From assembly GCF_024362525.1 (NCBI RefSeq), contig NZ_CP101458.1, positions 2,666,001-2,730,000 of the forward strand: a stretch of DNA of 64,000 nucleotides. The letters run 5' to 3'. Positions within the stretch are counted from its first letter, which is position 1; the number at the start of each line of letters is the position of its first letter. The stretch comes from Natrononativus amylolyticus. Lineage in GTDB: Archaea; Halobacteriota; Halobacteria; Halobacteriales; Natrialbaceae. A program made the translations under genes and the position numbers. Shown here piece after piece: positions 15,949 through 24,311 of the stretch. The notes under the pieces were generated by a model, which worked only from the letters and a program-made list of their open reading frames with translations, did not search any database and was not told the DNA's origin.

Positions 15949-17127
15949 ATGCCGACCCACCAACCGACGCGGCGCGGATTCATCGCCCTGACCGGCGCAG
16001 CCACACTCGCCGGTATCGCAAGCAACGCGGTTGCGGCCCAGGAGACACAGCGGGATTCGTTCACCATCGCGGAGGGGACCGACTACGAGACCGAGGTGTT
16101 CGTCGTCGAGGCGCCCGAGAGCGGCCCGACCAGTATGGTCGTCGGCGGCCTCCACGGCGACGAGCAAAGCGGCGTGATCGCCGCCGAAAACCTCCTCGGG
16201 TGGACGCCGGCGTCCGGTCGCCTCGTCGTGATCCCCCGCGCGAACGAACCCGCCCTCGAGGAGGGAACGCGGGGCGGTCCGTCGGGACGGGACCAGAACC
16301 GACAGTTCATCGTCGGATCGGAGCCGACGACCGAAATTGCACGCGCGATCTGGGAGGTCGTCGAGACGTACCAGCCCGATACGCTTCTGGACCTCCACAG
16401 CTCCTGGGGAATCTACGGCGTCGACGAGAACACGTACGGACAGGCGATCTTCCACTCGAGGGAGAACGGGGAAGGAGCGCGAGCCAACGAGGCGGCGGCG
16501 TACCTGAACGAGAACTACGTCCCCGAGTCGATGCCCGAACACGACTTCGTCGCGGAGCCGCTCCAGTACACGGACGGGATGCTCGTGACGAAAGCCGCGA
16601 GCGAACTGGGAACGCGCTCGTTCCTGTTCGAGGTCACGCGCCGGGAAACGGACCTCGAGACGCAGGCCGAGTGGACCGAAGCGGGCACGATCCACCTCGT
16701 CCAGTCGGCCGAGTCGCTCGGCGACGGTGACGAGGACCCGGACGACGGCGACGAAGACGGCGAGGAAGAGCCGGATGACGGAGACGATGGCCCGGACGAC
16801 AGCGAGGAGGTACCGGACGACGGCGACGATGGCGCTCCGGACGACGGCGGCGAGGACGAACCCACCGGAATCGACGCCAGGATCGACGTCGACGTGCGCG
16901 ACGTCGGGCTGAGCGAGCGGGCGCTGGCGTTCTTCCGGGCCGACGCCTCGAGTTCGCCGGCCGAAATCGAGTGTTACGAGTGGGATACGACCGGCGACGG
17001 CGAGTTCGACTCGACCGGCGCCACCGCGAGGGCGCTCGTTAGCATCGTCGAACCGACCGCGATCACCCTCCGGATCACCGACGAGAGAGGCTGTGTCGAC
17101 ACCGCGAGCGTCACGCTTCAGCCGTAG
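15949..17127 (+). CDS. Tat-exported M14/aspartoacylase-like metallo-hydrolase with PKD-like tail
   Basis: A 392-residue exported enzyme. Tat signal with RRGFIALTG (RR at 8-9) and cleavage near AVAAQ (residue 31). The catalytic part (about 40-265) has zinc ligands of the carboxypeptidase M14 / succinylglutamate desuccinylase-aspartoacylase group: His69 and Glu72 (GLHGDEQSG) and His150 (LLDLHSSWG), an Arg/Asn motif (GRDQNRQF) and a later FLFEVTRRE that may give the catalytic Glu. A repeated Asp-rich linker (about 268-305) leads to a PKD-like beta domain (ALAFFRADASSSPAEIECYEW). It may trim peptides or N-acyl groups outside the cell; the exact substrate is not readable. The frame before ATG 15949 is non-coding. 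Confidence 0.82.
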   Translation: MPTHQPTRRGFIALTGAATLAGIASNAVAAQETQRDSFTIAEGTDYETEVFVVEAPESGPTSMVVGGLHGDEQSGVIAAENLLGWTPASGRLVVIPRANEPALEEGTRGGPSGRDQNRQFIVGSEPTTEIARAIWEVVETYQPDTLLDLHSSWGIYGVDENTYGQAIFHSRENGEGARANEAAAYLNENYVPESMPEHDFVAEPLQYTDGMLVTKAASELGTRSFLFEVTRRETDLETQAEWTEAGTIHLVQSAESLGDGDEDPDDGDEDGEEEPDDGDDGPDDSEEVPDDGDDGAPDDGGEDEPTGIDARIDVDVRDVGLSERALAFFRADASSSPAEIECYEWDTTGDGEFDSTGATARALVSIVEPTAITLRITDERGCVDTASVTLQP

Positions 17128-17276
17128 CGGGTCAGCTCAAACTCGAGCGGTCCTCGAGACGTGTCCCCGCGAACGTCGTCCGGCTGCCGCCTCGCGAGGC
17201 CACGGGGACTCGAGTCAGCACCCCTGCTCGGAACTGCAGCGAACGAGCGGCGCGAGGAATGTGCCGTCCGAACCGT

Positions 17277-17426
17277 TCAGGCCTCGAGTTCGCCGTCGTA
17301 CCGCCCGTCGCGCTCCGAGCGGTGGCGCCACCAGGTTCGACTGTACAGGTAGAACCCGAGCAGACCGACGACGACGAAGTAGAGGTAGATGCCGAGTTCG
17401 ACGTGAATAGGAACCGGTTCGAGCAT
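17277..17426 (-). CDS. Small single-helix membrane protein
   Basis: A 49-residue frame with ATG at 17426 and TGA at 17277-17279. It has a short amphipathic start (MLEPVPIHVE), one hydrophobic helix (LGIYLYFVVVGLLGFYLY, residues 11-28) and a charged tail (RTWWRHRSERDGRYDGELEA). The membrane pattern is clear and a good TATA box (TACCTTTATT) lies 25-34 bases upstream, which fits a leaderless transcript. Neighbours do not reveal a role. Single-helix proteins of this size often assist a larger membrane complex; this is only a possibility here. Confidence 0.6.
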   Translation of the reverse strand: MLEPVPIHVELGIYLYFVVVGLLGFYLYSRTWWRHRSERDGRYDGELEA

Positions 17427-17450
17427 TGGTATGTAATGTTCGTTAGGCAC

Positions 17451-17460
17451 AATAAAGGTA
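17451..17460 (-). promoter_or_regulatory. TATA box of the small membrane protein gene
   Basis: TACCTTTATT (minus strand) is 25-34 bases before ATG 17426, the spacing of a leaderless archaeal promoter, and supports the small gene. Confidence 0.55.
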
Positions 17461-17568
17461 CGCCTGTACGACTGTATAGTTACTATCGGGATTAACCGGA
17501 CAGGCGCACTGACAGTCAGCGTTTAGCGGAGTGTTAGTTCGTCAGGGGACGGAGACAGTCCCTCGAGC

Positions 17569-18231
17569 CTACTCGTCGGCGCAGCGTTCGACGAAGTTTC
17601 GCAGGATAGCCAGCCCCGTCTCCCCGCTCTTTTCGGGGTGGAACTGGGTGCCGAAGACGTTCCCCGCCTCGTTGGCGACGATCGAGGGGAACTCGCGGCC
17701 GTACTCCGTCGTCGCGACGACCGCCGACTCGTCATCGGGGACGGCGTAGTAGGAGTGAACGAAGTAGGCGTACTCGCCGTCGACTCCCTCGGTGAGGGGG
17801 TGGTCGCGCTCGACCGCGAGTTCGTTCCAGCCCATGTGCGGGACCTTCTGGCCCTCGGCGAAGCGGGCGTTGGTGCCCGGAATCAGGTCCAGCCCCTCGA
17901 CGGCGGACTCGCCCTCGTTCGATCCCTCCTCGCTCGTGGTCAGCAGCATCTGCATCCCTAGACAGATGCCGAACAGGGGCTGGCCCCGGTCTGCGACCTC
18001 GAGCAGGTCCTCCCGAAGCGGCTCGGCGTTCTCGACGCCCTCGCGGAAGGCGCCGACGCCGGGGAGGACGACGCCGTCGGCCGCGGCGAACGACTCGGGG
18101 TCGTCAGTGATCTCGACCGACGCGCCGGCGCGCTCTAAGCCACGGGTGACGCTGCGGAGGTTTCCGAGCCCGTAGTCGACGACGACGACGGAGGCCAGAG
18201 TCTCTTCGGGTGAAGACGAGGCAGCACTCAT
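17569..18231 (-). CDS. hisH: Imidazole glycerol phosphate synthase, glutaminase subunit
   Basis: A 220-residue class I glutamine amidotransferase that supplies ammonia to HisF in histidine synthesis. Visible motifs: VVDYGLGNLRSV at the start of the fold, VLPGVGAFREG, the nucleophile Cys90 in FGICLGMQ, VPHMGWNEL, and the His/Glu pair in FGTQFHPEKSG near the end. The start at ATG 18231 precedes a short Ser-rich tail; the longer frame upstream is not coding. No other his gene is next to it, as is usual in haloarchaea, where his genes are scattered. Confidence 0.95.
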   Translation of the reverse strand: MSAASSSPEETLASVVVVDYGLGNLRSVTRGLERAGASVEITDDPESFAAADGVVLPGVGAFREGVENAEPLREDLLEVADRGQPLFGICLGMQMLLTTSEEGSNEGESAVEGLDLIPGTNARFAEGQKVPHMGWNELAVERDHPLTEGVDGEYAYFVHSYYAVPDDESAVVATTEYGREFPSIVANEAGNVFGTQFHPEKSGETGLAILRNFVERCADE

Positions 18232-18304
18232 ACTCGAGGTGAGCGGCGAGCGGACAAGTGCGTTATCCTTCCGACGATGGGCGCGTCGAAATGGGAAAGC
18301 GGAG

Positions 18305-19243
18305 TTACTTTGTGATCGAGTCGGCCATTCGTTGTGGGAACCCTTTGAGGAGTTCGATGATCCCCATGGGTTCCTCGTCAGCGCGGATGTACGAACGGAC
18401 TCGTTGACTGAACATCTCAACGGAGAGGATCAGCACGAGGATGACGAGAATGGTCGCCATCATGTTCGTATACTCGAACAAGCGCTGCTGGACGGCGAGC
18501 ACGTGTCCGATACCACCGCCGCCGATGATACCCAGCGTGACGGCAATGCGAACGTTAATCTCGAAGATGTACAGCGTCCACGCGATAAACGACGTGTGTA
18601 CCTGCGAGAGCATCCCGAAGACGATCACCTGTACGCGCCCGGCGCCTGTCGTTTCGATCGCCTCGATCGGACCGTCTTCGATCTCCTCGAGTTCGTCGGT
18701 ATACAGCCGTCCCAGGTTTCCGATCGTGTCCGTTGCGATCGCCATCGTGGCCGTAAACGGCGTAACACCGCCCAGTGGAACGTAGATCAGCGCCCAGACA
18801 AGTGCCGGAATTGCCCGGATAGACGACATGATCCCGCGGAAGATAAAATTAAACGGGAACGGCGTGACGCGACCGGACCCGAGTACGCCGAAGATGAGCG
18901 CGAACGGGAAGCCGAGGATCGTTCCGGCGAACCCCATCGCGAGGGTGATCCCGGCTGATGCGAACAGGTTTCGCTCGACGATGAAGTCCCGGTACTGCCA
19001 GACGTCGAGAACCGGAACACCGTTGACCGACGTCATCGGGAAGTACTGGTTGAGCGCGCCGATGAACTGCGGCCCGTAGCGGACGAACTGCGCGATCGTA
19101 AAGTCGACCATTGTCAGCGCCAGATAGAAGAACCCCAGAACCAGAAGTCCCAGCGTGCTGAACAGCGCGACGCGAATTCGTCTCGCCCGTTTGATCTCCT
19201 CGTATCGCTCGTGGACCTGCCTCGAGACGGACTCCGCGCTCAT
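18305..19243 (-). CDS. phnE: Phosphonate-type ABC transporter permease
   Basis: A 312-residue permease of the PhnE family with about six membrane helices and the ABC-permease loop (EAIETTGAGRVQVIVFGMLSQ), followed by 'LGIIGGGGIGHVL', a family hallmark. It overlaps phnC by 4 bases (ATGA), so the two are translated together. With PhnC and PhnD it should import phosphonates, or phosphate/phosphite, across the membrane. No C-P lyase genes are visible in the window, so what the cell does with the substrate is open. Confidence 0.9.
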   Translation of the reverse strand: MSAESVSRQVHERYEEIKRARRIRVALFSTLGLLVLGFFYLALTMVDFTIAQFVRYGPQFIGALNQYFPMTSVNGVPVLDVWQYRDFIVERNLFASAGITLAMGFAGTILGFPFALIFGVLGSGRVTPFPFNFIFRGIMSSIRAIPALVWALIYVPLGGVTPFTATMAIATDTIGNLGRLYTDELEEIEDGPIEAIETTGAGRVQVIVFGMLSQVHTSFIAWTLYIFEINVRIAVTLGIIGGGGIGHVLAVQQRLFEYTNMMATILVILVLILSVEMFSQRVRSYIRADEEPMGIIELLKGFPQRMADSITK

Positions 19244-20019
19244 TGCGCGGTCACCCCGTCGTCCTGCGACGTGCGCTCTTCCCCGGTGTCGAGATCGTCG
19301 GTATCGACCGTTTCGTAGATGTCGTCGACGACGTCGAGGTCGAAGTCCTCGCTGTAGCCGTCGAAAACCAGTTCCCCGTTTTTCAGACCGATGAACCGCT
19401 GTCCAAACTGCCGAGCGAGGTTCACCTGGTGGAGACTTACCATGGTCGTCAGATTTCGATCCTCGGTGGCCGACAGCAGATATCCCATCACCTTGTTGGA
19501 ACTTCCCGGATCGAGACTGGCGACCGGTTCGTCAGCCAGCAACACGTTCGGCTCCTGGACGAGCGCGCGTGCGATGCCGACGCGCTGTTGTTGCCCGCCG
19601 CTCATTCGACGGGTTCGCTGCTGTGCCTCGTCGAGGAGGCCGACCGTCTCGAGCGCCTCGAGCGCTCGCAACTTGTCCTCGCGGTCGTTCAACTGCAAGA
19701 CGCTGTTGACGAGATTGGTTCGCTGCAGTGACCCGGTGAGCGCGTTCGCGTACGCGCTCATCTGATCGATGATATTGTGCTGCTGAAAAATCATCGCGAT
19801 GTCCGGGTGCGGTTCGGTGATTTCCACGCCGTCGACGGTGATCGTTCCCGACGTCGGCTTGGTCAACCCGTTCATACACCGAAGCAGCGTCGATTTACCC
19901 GAGCCGGACGCACCGAGAACGACGACGAACTCCCCCTCGGGAATTTCGAACGACACGTCGTCTAGTGCCTGCGTAGCGCCGAATCGTTTGCTCACCCCCT
20001 CAACTCTGATAGTAGCCAT
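19240..20019 (-). CDS. phnC: Phosphonate-type ABC transporter ATP-binding protein
   Basis: A 259-residue ATPase: Walker A GASGSGKST (residues about 36-44), Q-loop IFQQHNIIDQMS, signature MSGGQQQRV, Walker B VLLADEPVASLD, and switch His in MVSLHQVNLA. The phrase 'FQQHNII' and the position between phnD and phnE point to the phosphonate group. It lies 49 bases after phnD and overlaps phnE by 4 bases. Confidence 0.92.
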   Translation of the reverse strand: MATIRVEGVSKRFGATQALDDVSFEIPEGEFVVVLGASGSGKSTLLRCMNGLTKPTSGTITVDGVEITEPHPDIAMIFQQHNIIDQMSAYANALTGSLQRTNLVNSVLQLNDREDKLRALEALETVGLLDEAQQRTRRMSGGQQQRVGIARALVQEPNVLLADEPVASLDPGSSNKVMGYLLSATEDRNLTTMVSLHQVNLARQFGQRFIGLKNGELVFDGYSEDFDLDVVDDIYETVDTDDLDTGEERTSQDDGVTAQ

Positions 20020-20068
20020 CGATGGTAGTTGTGTAGAGACTCGTAAGAATCGTTTGGATTAGATCGGC

Positions 20069-21052
20069 CTACTCGTCTTCTTCCGCGAGGTCGGCGAACT
20101 CGAGATCGAGCGCGTCCATCACGTCCTCGATCGGCTGGAAGTTGTCGATCGAACCCTCCTCGAGCCCAGTGAACCACAGCTGGTGGTCTTCGTCGGCGTC
20201 CTCGTCGATCAGGTCCTCTTCGGTCGCGTTGAGAAGCGCCTCCTCGATGTCTTCTTTGACCGGGTCGTCCCAGTCCGCTCGGGCGACGATCGGCGCGCGT
20301 GGGATCGGGTCGGATTCGGCGACTAGGCGAAGCTCGTCGTCTTCGGTACCGGCGTTCGGCGCCTCGGCAGAGATGTCCATAAACTGATCGGAGAACTGAT
20401 CCTCCGGGATGTGGTGGGCCAGTGAGAATGCACCGGCACCCGCGGCGACGACTTCGTCCATCTGGAACAGCTCCTCACGCGCGGTACTGTGATCCGAATG
20501 GCGTGCGTTGAAGTCGACCGGGTCGCCATCGGGAGCGTTTCCGACATCGAGCCCCGCATCGTCCAGCATGAACAGCGGGAACAGACTGCCACTCACCGAC
20601 AGCGCGTCACCGATCGCGATGTCGTGTCCCTCGATGTCCGTGAGCTCCTCAATCTCGCTGTCCGGCGTCGTCGCGATCAACGAGAAGTACTGGTCTGCAC
20701 CGAACGCAACACGGATACCCAGAATGTCCATGTGGTCGGGCGCCGCGATCACACCCGTCGGCGAGATGTCCGCGAGTTCGGTCTGCTCGTTCCGGATCGC
20801 GTCGACCGTCGCCGTGTAACTCTCCGTCTCGGTTGCGTCGATCTCGACGCCCGTTTCCTCTTCGAGGTAGTCGAACAGTGGAGCGTACTGCTCCATCATG
20901 TCCACGTCACCCTCCGCCGGGTTGAGCACCATTCGAACTCCGTCGTCTTCGCCCGAAAGGTCGCCCACACAACCCGCGAGCGCTGCCGTTGCTGCCACAC
21001 CCGCCCCTTTCAAAAACGTCCGCCGCTTTGTCCACCGTGATTGATCGGACAT
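20069..21052 (-). CDS. phnD: Phosphonate-type ABC transporter substrate-binding lipoprotein
   Basis: A 327-residue PhnD-family binding protein, first gene of phnD-C-E. The N-terminus has KRRTFLKGAGVAATAALAGC, a Tat signal with lipobox. The mature protein has the family pattern: VRMVLNPAEG, a long helix (MMEQYAPLFDYLEEETGVEI), then 'TELADISPTGVIAA' and 'GHDIAIGDALSVSGSLFPLFML'. It should catch phosphonate or a related oxyanion at the cell surface. A strong A/T-rich promoter region with an inverted repeat lies upstream. Confidence 0.9.
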   Translation of the reverse strand: MSDQSRWTKRRTFLKGAGVAATAALAGCVGDLSGEDDGVRMVLNPAEGDVDMMEQYAPLFDYLEEETGVEIDATETESYTATVDAIRNEQTELADISPTGVIAAPDHMDILGIRVAFGADQYFSLIATTPDSEIEELTDIEGHDIAIGDALSVSGSLFPLFMLDDAGLDVGNAPDGDPVDFNARHSDHSTAREELFQMDEVVAAGAGAFSLAHHIPEDQFSDQFMDISAEAPNAGTEDDELRLVAESDPIPRAPIVARADWDDPVKEDIEEALLNATEEDLIDEDADEDHQLWFTGLEEGSIDNFQPIEDVMDALDLEFADLAEEDE

Positions 21053-21061
21053 GGGTTACAC

Positions 21062-21102
21062 TATGTAGCTCCCCATTTAGGATTTTCTATGTTGACTACA
21101 TA
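21062..21102 (-). promoter_or_regulatory. Promoter region of phnD with inverted repeat
   Basis: TATGTAG at 21062-21068 and CTACATA at 21096-21102 form an inverted repeat with 27 bases between the arms. Between them on the minus strand is an A/T-rich TATA-like stretch (ATAGAAAATCCTAAAT), 20-38 bases before the phnD start. The layout suits a repressor or a phosphate-responsive factor. Confidence 0.4.
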
Positions 21103-21249
21103 CCAGTCCATTGTCAGCCGGTAGAACGCCACAGTACCCCACCATCTGGTGAAACAATGCCACAAACAACCGGTTACTGCTCGAGTTTGCTTGACAAAGG
21201 ATGTCATTATTTCGACGTCATCGGCCGTGACGAATACACCGGCGGTCGG

Positions 21250-21864
21250 TCAGAACCCGTCGAGTCGGGACTGACCGCCGCTCCCCGGGTCGACGTCCGC
21301 GAGGTCGGCGGCCGTCGCCAGCGTCTCCGCGAGCGTCTCCTCCTGGCTCCGATCGTACAGCGTCGCCGCCGGGTGCAGACAGATCAGCACCCGCCGCGGC
21401 GTCCCCTCGATTCGCACCTCGTCGACGGTGCCCGCCTCCTTCGTTACCGCGACGGACCGCCCCAGCAGGTGTTCGCTCGGCACCTTCCCGAGCGTCACGA
21501 TCACGTCGGGGTCGACGAGGTCGATCTCGCGCTCGAGGTAGCCCCGGCAGTTCTCGAGTTCGGCTTTGTTCGGATCGCGGTTCTCCGGCGGGCGACACCG
21601 CACGCAGTTGGTGATCCGGACGGCCTCGCGCTCTAAGCCGACGGTTCGCAGGTGATCGTCGAGCACCGAGCCGCTGCGGCCGACGAACGGCTCGCCCTCT
21701 CGGTCCTCGTTCGCACCCGGGCCCTCGCCGACGAACAGCACGTCGGCGTCGGCGGGACCGGTGCCATTGACGATTCGGCTGCGCGAGTCGACCAGCGCCG
21801 GACAGCGCGTACACTCGGTGACACAGAGCCCCTCCATCTCGCCGTCGGCGTCAGTTTCGTCCAT
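21250..21864 (-). CDS. Uracil-DNA glycosylase, family 4
   Basis: A 204-residue [4Fe-4S] uracil-DNA glycosylase that removes uracil from DNA. Motifs: GEGPGANED (residues 46-54, water-activating region) and the distal CLHPAA. Four cysteines placed as iron-sulfur ligands: Cys18 and Cys21 (CTRC), Cys90 (NCVRCRPPENR) and Cys106 (NCRGYL). Repair of deaminated cytosine is a special need for a GC-rich genome. It is not obviously linked to its neighbours. Confidence 0.92.
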   Translation of the reverse strand: MDETDADGEMEGLCVTECTRCPALVDSRSRIVNGTGPADADVLFVGEGPGANEDREGEPFVGRSGSVLDDHLRTVGLEREAVRITNCVRCRPPENRDPNKAELENCRGYLEREIDLVDPDVIVTLGKVPSEHLLGRSVAVTKEAGTVDEVRIEGTPRRVLICLHPAATLYDRSQEETLAETLATAADLADVDPGSGGQSRLDGF

Positions 21865-21932
21865 ACTCGTGGCTCAGACGGACGGTTACTACCTCTTTCG
21901 GGTCGCACTTGCACGGTCGCCGGTTCGACCTC

Positions 21933-22505
21933 TCAGTCGCGGGGGCCGCCTACAGCGTGGCGGTAGGCGTCGCCGGCCCGCGCCGCGAGTCGCGCCACTC
22001 TGAGCGGTTCCGGGCGACCGCCCTCCGGCGTGAACGACCGGACGACCGTTTCGGCCTCCCGGCGCTCGAGCCCGACGCCCCTGACGTACAGCCGCTCGCC
22101 GTCGGCGGTCAGCTCACGACGCGGCGGCAACGCCCGATAGCGCTCGAGGCGGTCCTCGAGTTCGGGTCCCGAAAACGCCTCCCGAATACCCGCTTCGAGC
22201 CCCTCGCTTTCCTCGAACGTCACCGCGAGGGTCGGCCGATCGGCGGCCTCGTAGATTGCGCCCAGATCGAGGACGTTGTACCACGCCGGCGCGACCGCCC
22301 CGAGGAGGACGTAGCGGACGTCGGGGCGGTCGAGTCCCTCGAGAAGGTCGATCACCGCGGCTGTCGCGTCGGTGGCGCCGACCGTACACGAAGAAAACGA
22401 GAGTCCGTCGACGACGCGGTCAGCACGGACGACCGCTCCGGCGAGGGTGCTCGAATCGCCCCGGTAGGACTCCGCGACGCCCACCGCCCGCACGCCGGAC
22501 TTCAT
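21933..22505 (-). CDS. DUF99 (UPF0215) family protein
   Basis: A 190-residue protein of the archaeal DUF99 family: 'KSGVRAVGVAES' start, a conserved 'VLLGAVAPAWYNVLDL' central region and 'RPTLAVTFEE'. These proteins resemble an endonuclease V-like fold and are thought to act on nucleic acids, but no activity is established. The gene lies 68 bases upstream of the uracil-DNA glycosylase gene and 4 bases downstream of the next small gene, all on the minus strand, so it may be co-transcribed. Confidence 0.82.
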   Translation of the reverse strand: MKSGVRAVGVAESYRGDSSTLAGAVVRADRVVDGLSFSSCTVGATDATAAVIDLLEGLDRPDVRYVLLGAVAPAWYNVLDLGAIYEAADRPTLAVTFEESEGLEAGIREAFSGPELEDRLERYRALPPRRELTADGERLYVRGVGLERREAETVVRSFTPEGGRPEPLRVARLAARAGDAYRHAVGGPRD

Positions 22506-22509
22506 CGCG

Positions 22510-22689
22510 TTACGACTCGGGGTCGTCTTTGATCTCTTCGAGGCGGTCGATCAGTTCGTCGCTCGAGGCGCCGTTCTCGAACTCGAAGGAGCCGACGTGT
22601 GCGTGCTGTTCGGACTGAACGGCGTCGTCGTCGTCAAAATCCGCGTCGAGATCCTGCTGTTCGGATTCGTCGTAGCTTCCGAATCCCAT
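22510..22689 (-). CDS. Small acidic haloarchaeal protein, DUF5786-like
   Basis: A 59-residue acidic protein starting MGFGSYDESEQQ and ending RLEEIKDDPES. The start is typical of small conserved haloarchaeal proteins grouped as DUF5786. It ends 4 bases before the DUF99 gene start, in the same direction, suggesting one operon. There is no enzyme motif. The function is unknown. Confidence 0.75.
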   Translation of the reverse strand: MGFGSYDESEQQDLDADFDDDDAVQSEQHAHVGSFEFENGASSDELIDRLEEIKDDPES

Positions 22690-22844
22690 GCGGGTACACG
22701 TAGGGCCGTGAGGGGCAAAAAAGTACGGGCTATCGGCTCCGGTGAATTATCACCGGGCGTGGACAGAAGCGACATCACCGCCAGCGTTTCGTCGAACCGG
22801 CGGGGGGCGCCAGCGTTTTGTCGACGCGCGGTGAGCGGGTAGCC

Positions 22845-23462
22845 ATGGGCCACGCCGTTCACCACGTCACCGAGGACGCAGAGACGTTCACCTGCAACGC
22901 CTTCCTCGTCGAGGGGGGGCGAACGACGCTCGTCGACGCCGGCGCGATGGAGGGCGTCGTCGCGGCGATTCGGGACCACGTCGACGAACTCGAGCGGGTC
23001 GTCGTTACCCACCAGCACGGCGACCACGTCGCCCAGCTCGAGGCCGTCTGCGAGGCGTTCGACCCCGAGGTGTACGCCTACGCCGATCACCCGGAGCGAA
23101 CCCACGCCCTCGAGGACGGCGATACCGTCGAGATCGGCGACGAGACGTTCGAGGTGGTGTACACCCCCGGACACGCGGACGACCACGTCTCGTTCGTCTC
23201 CGAGACGTCCCTGTTCAGCGGCGACGCCGTGGTCCACGACGACGGCGCCTTCGAGGGCGGCAGCTTCGGCCGGACGGATATGGCGGGTCAGTCCCGCGAG
23301 ACGCTCATCGAGAGCATCGAGCGGTTGCTCGAGCGCCTGCCCGACGCCGTCGAGTCCATGTACGCCGGTCACGGGAGCGTCTTCCACGGCGACGTGCGCG
23401 AAATCGTCGAGACGGCCCTCGAGCGCGCCGAGCGCCGGGAGCCGAAGTATCCCGACGAGTAG
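22845..23462 (+). CDS. Metallo-beta-lactamase-fold hydrolase
   Basis: A 205-residue protein of the metallo-beta-lactamase superfamily. The metal motif HxHxDH is visible as THQHGDHVAQ (about residues 55-64), followed by further ligands in TPGHADDH (about 107-114), the Asp in LFSGDAVVHDD, and the last His in YAGHGSVFHG. It is close to glyoxalase II-like single-domain hydrolases; the substrate is unknown. ATG 22845 is chosen because the conserved N-terminus (HAVHHVTEDAETFTCNAFLV) follows it; an upstream TTG is less likely. Confidence 0.85.
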   Translation: MGHAVHHVTEDAETFTCNAFLVEGGRTTLVDAGAMEGVVAAIRDHVDELERVVVTHQHGDHVAQLEAVCEAFDPEVYAYADHPERTHALEDGDTVEIGDETFEVVYTPGHADDHVSFVSETSLFSGDAVVHDDGAFEGGSFGRTDMAGQSRETLIESIERLLERLPDAVESMYAGHGSVFHGDVREIVETALERAERREPKYPDE

Positions 23463-23518
23463 CGACTCGAGGGAGCCGACGCTACGGGCTCGCGGTCACG
23501 ACCGAAAGACGCCGAGAA

Positions 23519-23668
23519 TCAGGCCGCGCGGGCTTCCTTCGCCTTGGGGCGGAGGTTCTTGTAGCCGCACTTGCGACAGCGCGTGGCGTCTTTCGAGTTG
23601 CGAGCGTTACAGCGCATACAGATCATCTTCTCGAGGGTCCGCTTCTCTGCGGCGTCGAAACTGGCCAT
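23519..23668 (-). CDS. rpl40e: 50S ribosomal protein L40e
   Basis: A 49-residue zinc-ribbon ribosomal protein, [20 protein letters not shown] at the start, with the two CxxC pairs CMRC and CRKC that bind zinc, and a basic tail ([13 protein letters not shown]). Length and motif fit archaeal L40e, also called eL40. A TATA box (TGGTTAAATG, minus strand, 23691-23700) lies 23-32 bases upstream of the ATG, so the message is probably leaderless. Confidence 0.93.
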   Translation of the reverse strand: MASFDAAEKRTLEKMICMRCNARNSKDATRCRKCGYKNLRPKAKEARAA

Positions 23669-23690
23669 ACCGACTCGTTACGCGCTGGCG

Positions 23691-23700
23691 CATTTAACCA
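23691..23700 (-). promoter_or_regulatory. TATA box of the L40e gene
   Basis: TGGTTAAATG on the minus strand is 23-32 bases before the L40e start, typical for a strong leaderless archaeal promoter. Confidence 0.5.
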
Positions 23701-23737
23701 CTGTGATCTGTGGCCCCGCCGGCCGTGCGGGCGCCGG

Positions 23738-24241
23738 TCACTCCTCGTCGGCCAGGTACTCGCTCTGGACGGCGACGACCTCGCTCGAGTCCGCACACGC
23801 GGCGTACCGGCGCAGCGGTTCCTCGTTGAGCGTCAGGAAGGTCTCGCCCCAGCGAAACGGCTCGAGCAACTCCTCGGCCCGCTCGCGTTCGCCGAAGATA
23901 CTGAGCGCGGCGGCGAGCGCCTCGACGGTCGTCAGCCGGAACGGCCGGCCGTAGTTGACGGGATTCGCGGCGACCAGGAAGGGCAGCGCCCGGTGTTCGC
24001 CGGGCATCGAGAAGGCCGCCTTCTCGGCGGACTCCCAGGAGCAGTCGAGGGCGACGAGGGTGTCGAGCGCCGCCTCGGCGTCGGCCGGCGACAGCGCCCG
24101 CTCGGCGTGGGGGTTGAGCACGACGCCGTACGGCACCCGGCGCATCGACCGGTGGAGTATCGCCCGGTCGAAGCGCTCGAGGCGTCGCGCCGTACACTTT
24201 TTGGGATCGTCGTCGCCCTCGTAGTAGACGTGACACTCCAC
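23738..24241 (-). CDS. tsr3: 16S rRNA aminocarboxypropyltransferase
   Basis: A 167-residue Tsr3 (formerly DUF367) enzyme. Family members transfer the aminocarboxypropyl group of S-adenosylmethionine to a modified base in the small-subunit rRNA. Visible landmarks: 'KKCTARRL' near the N-terminus, '[17 protein letters not shown]', 'LDCSWESAE', '[28 protein letters not shown]' region, and 'LRRYA' near the C-terminus. It lies 69 bases upstream of L40e in the same direction, so two translation-related genes may be transcribed together. Confidence 0.9.
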   Translation of the reverse strand: MECHVYYEGDDDPKKCTARRLERFDRAILHRSMRRVPYGVVLNPHAERALSPADAEAALDTLVALDCSWESAEKAAFSMPGEHRALPFLVAANPVNYGRPFRLTTVEALAAALSIFGERERAEELLEPFRWGETFLTLNEEPLRRYAACADSSEVVAVQSEYLADEE

Positions 24242-24311
24242 GGCGGAGGGTGATCACCGACGACGAAAAACGCCGCGGTCTCGAGTCCCGACTCGACAGG
24301 TCGGTCTCAGA

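Noticed and set aside
24242-24311. CGAGTC-CC-GACTCG hairpin after the peptide importer, considered as a small RNA or terminator
   Set aside because: Short GC-rich palindromes built from CTCGAG/GACTCG-type words are abundant here, and there is no T tract after it.
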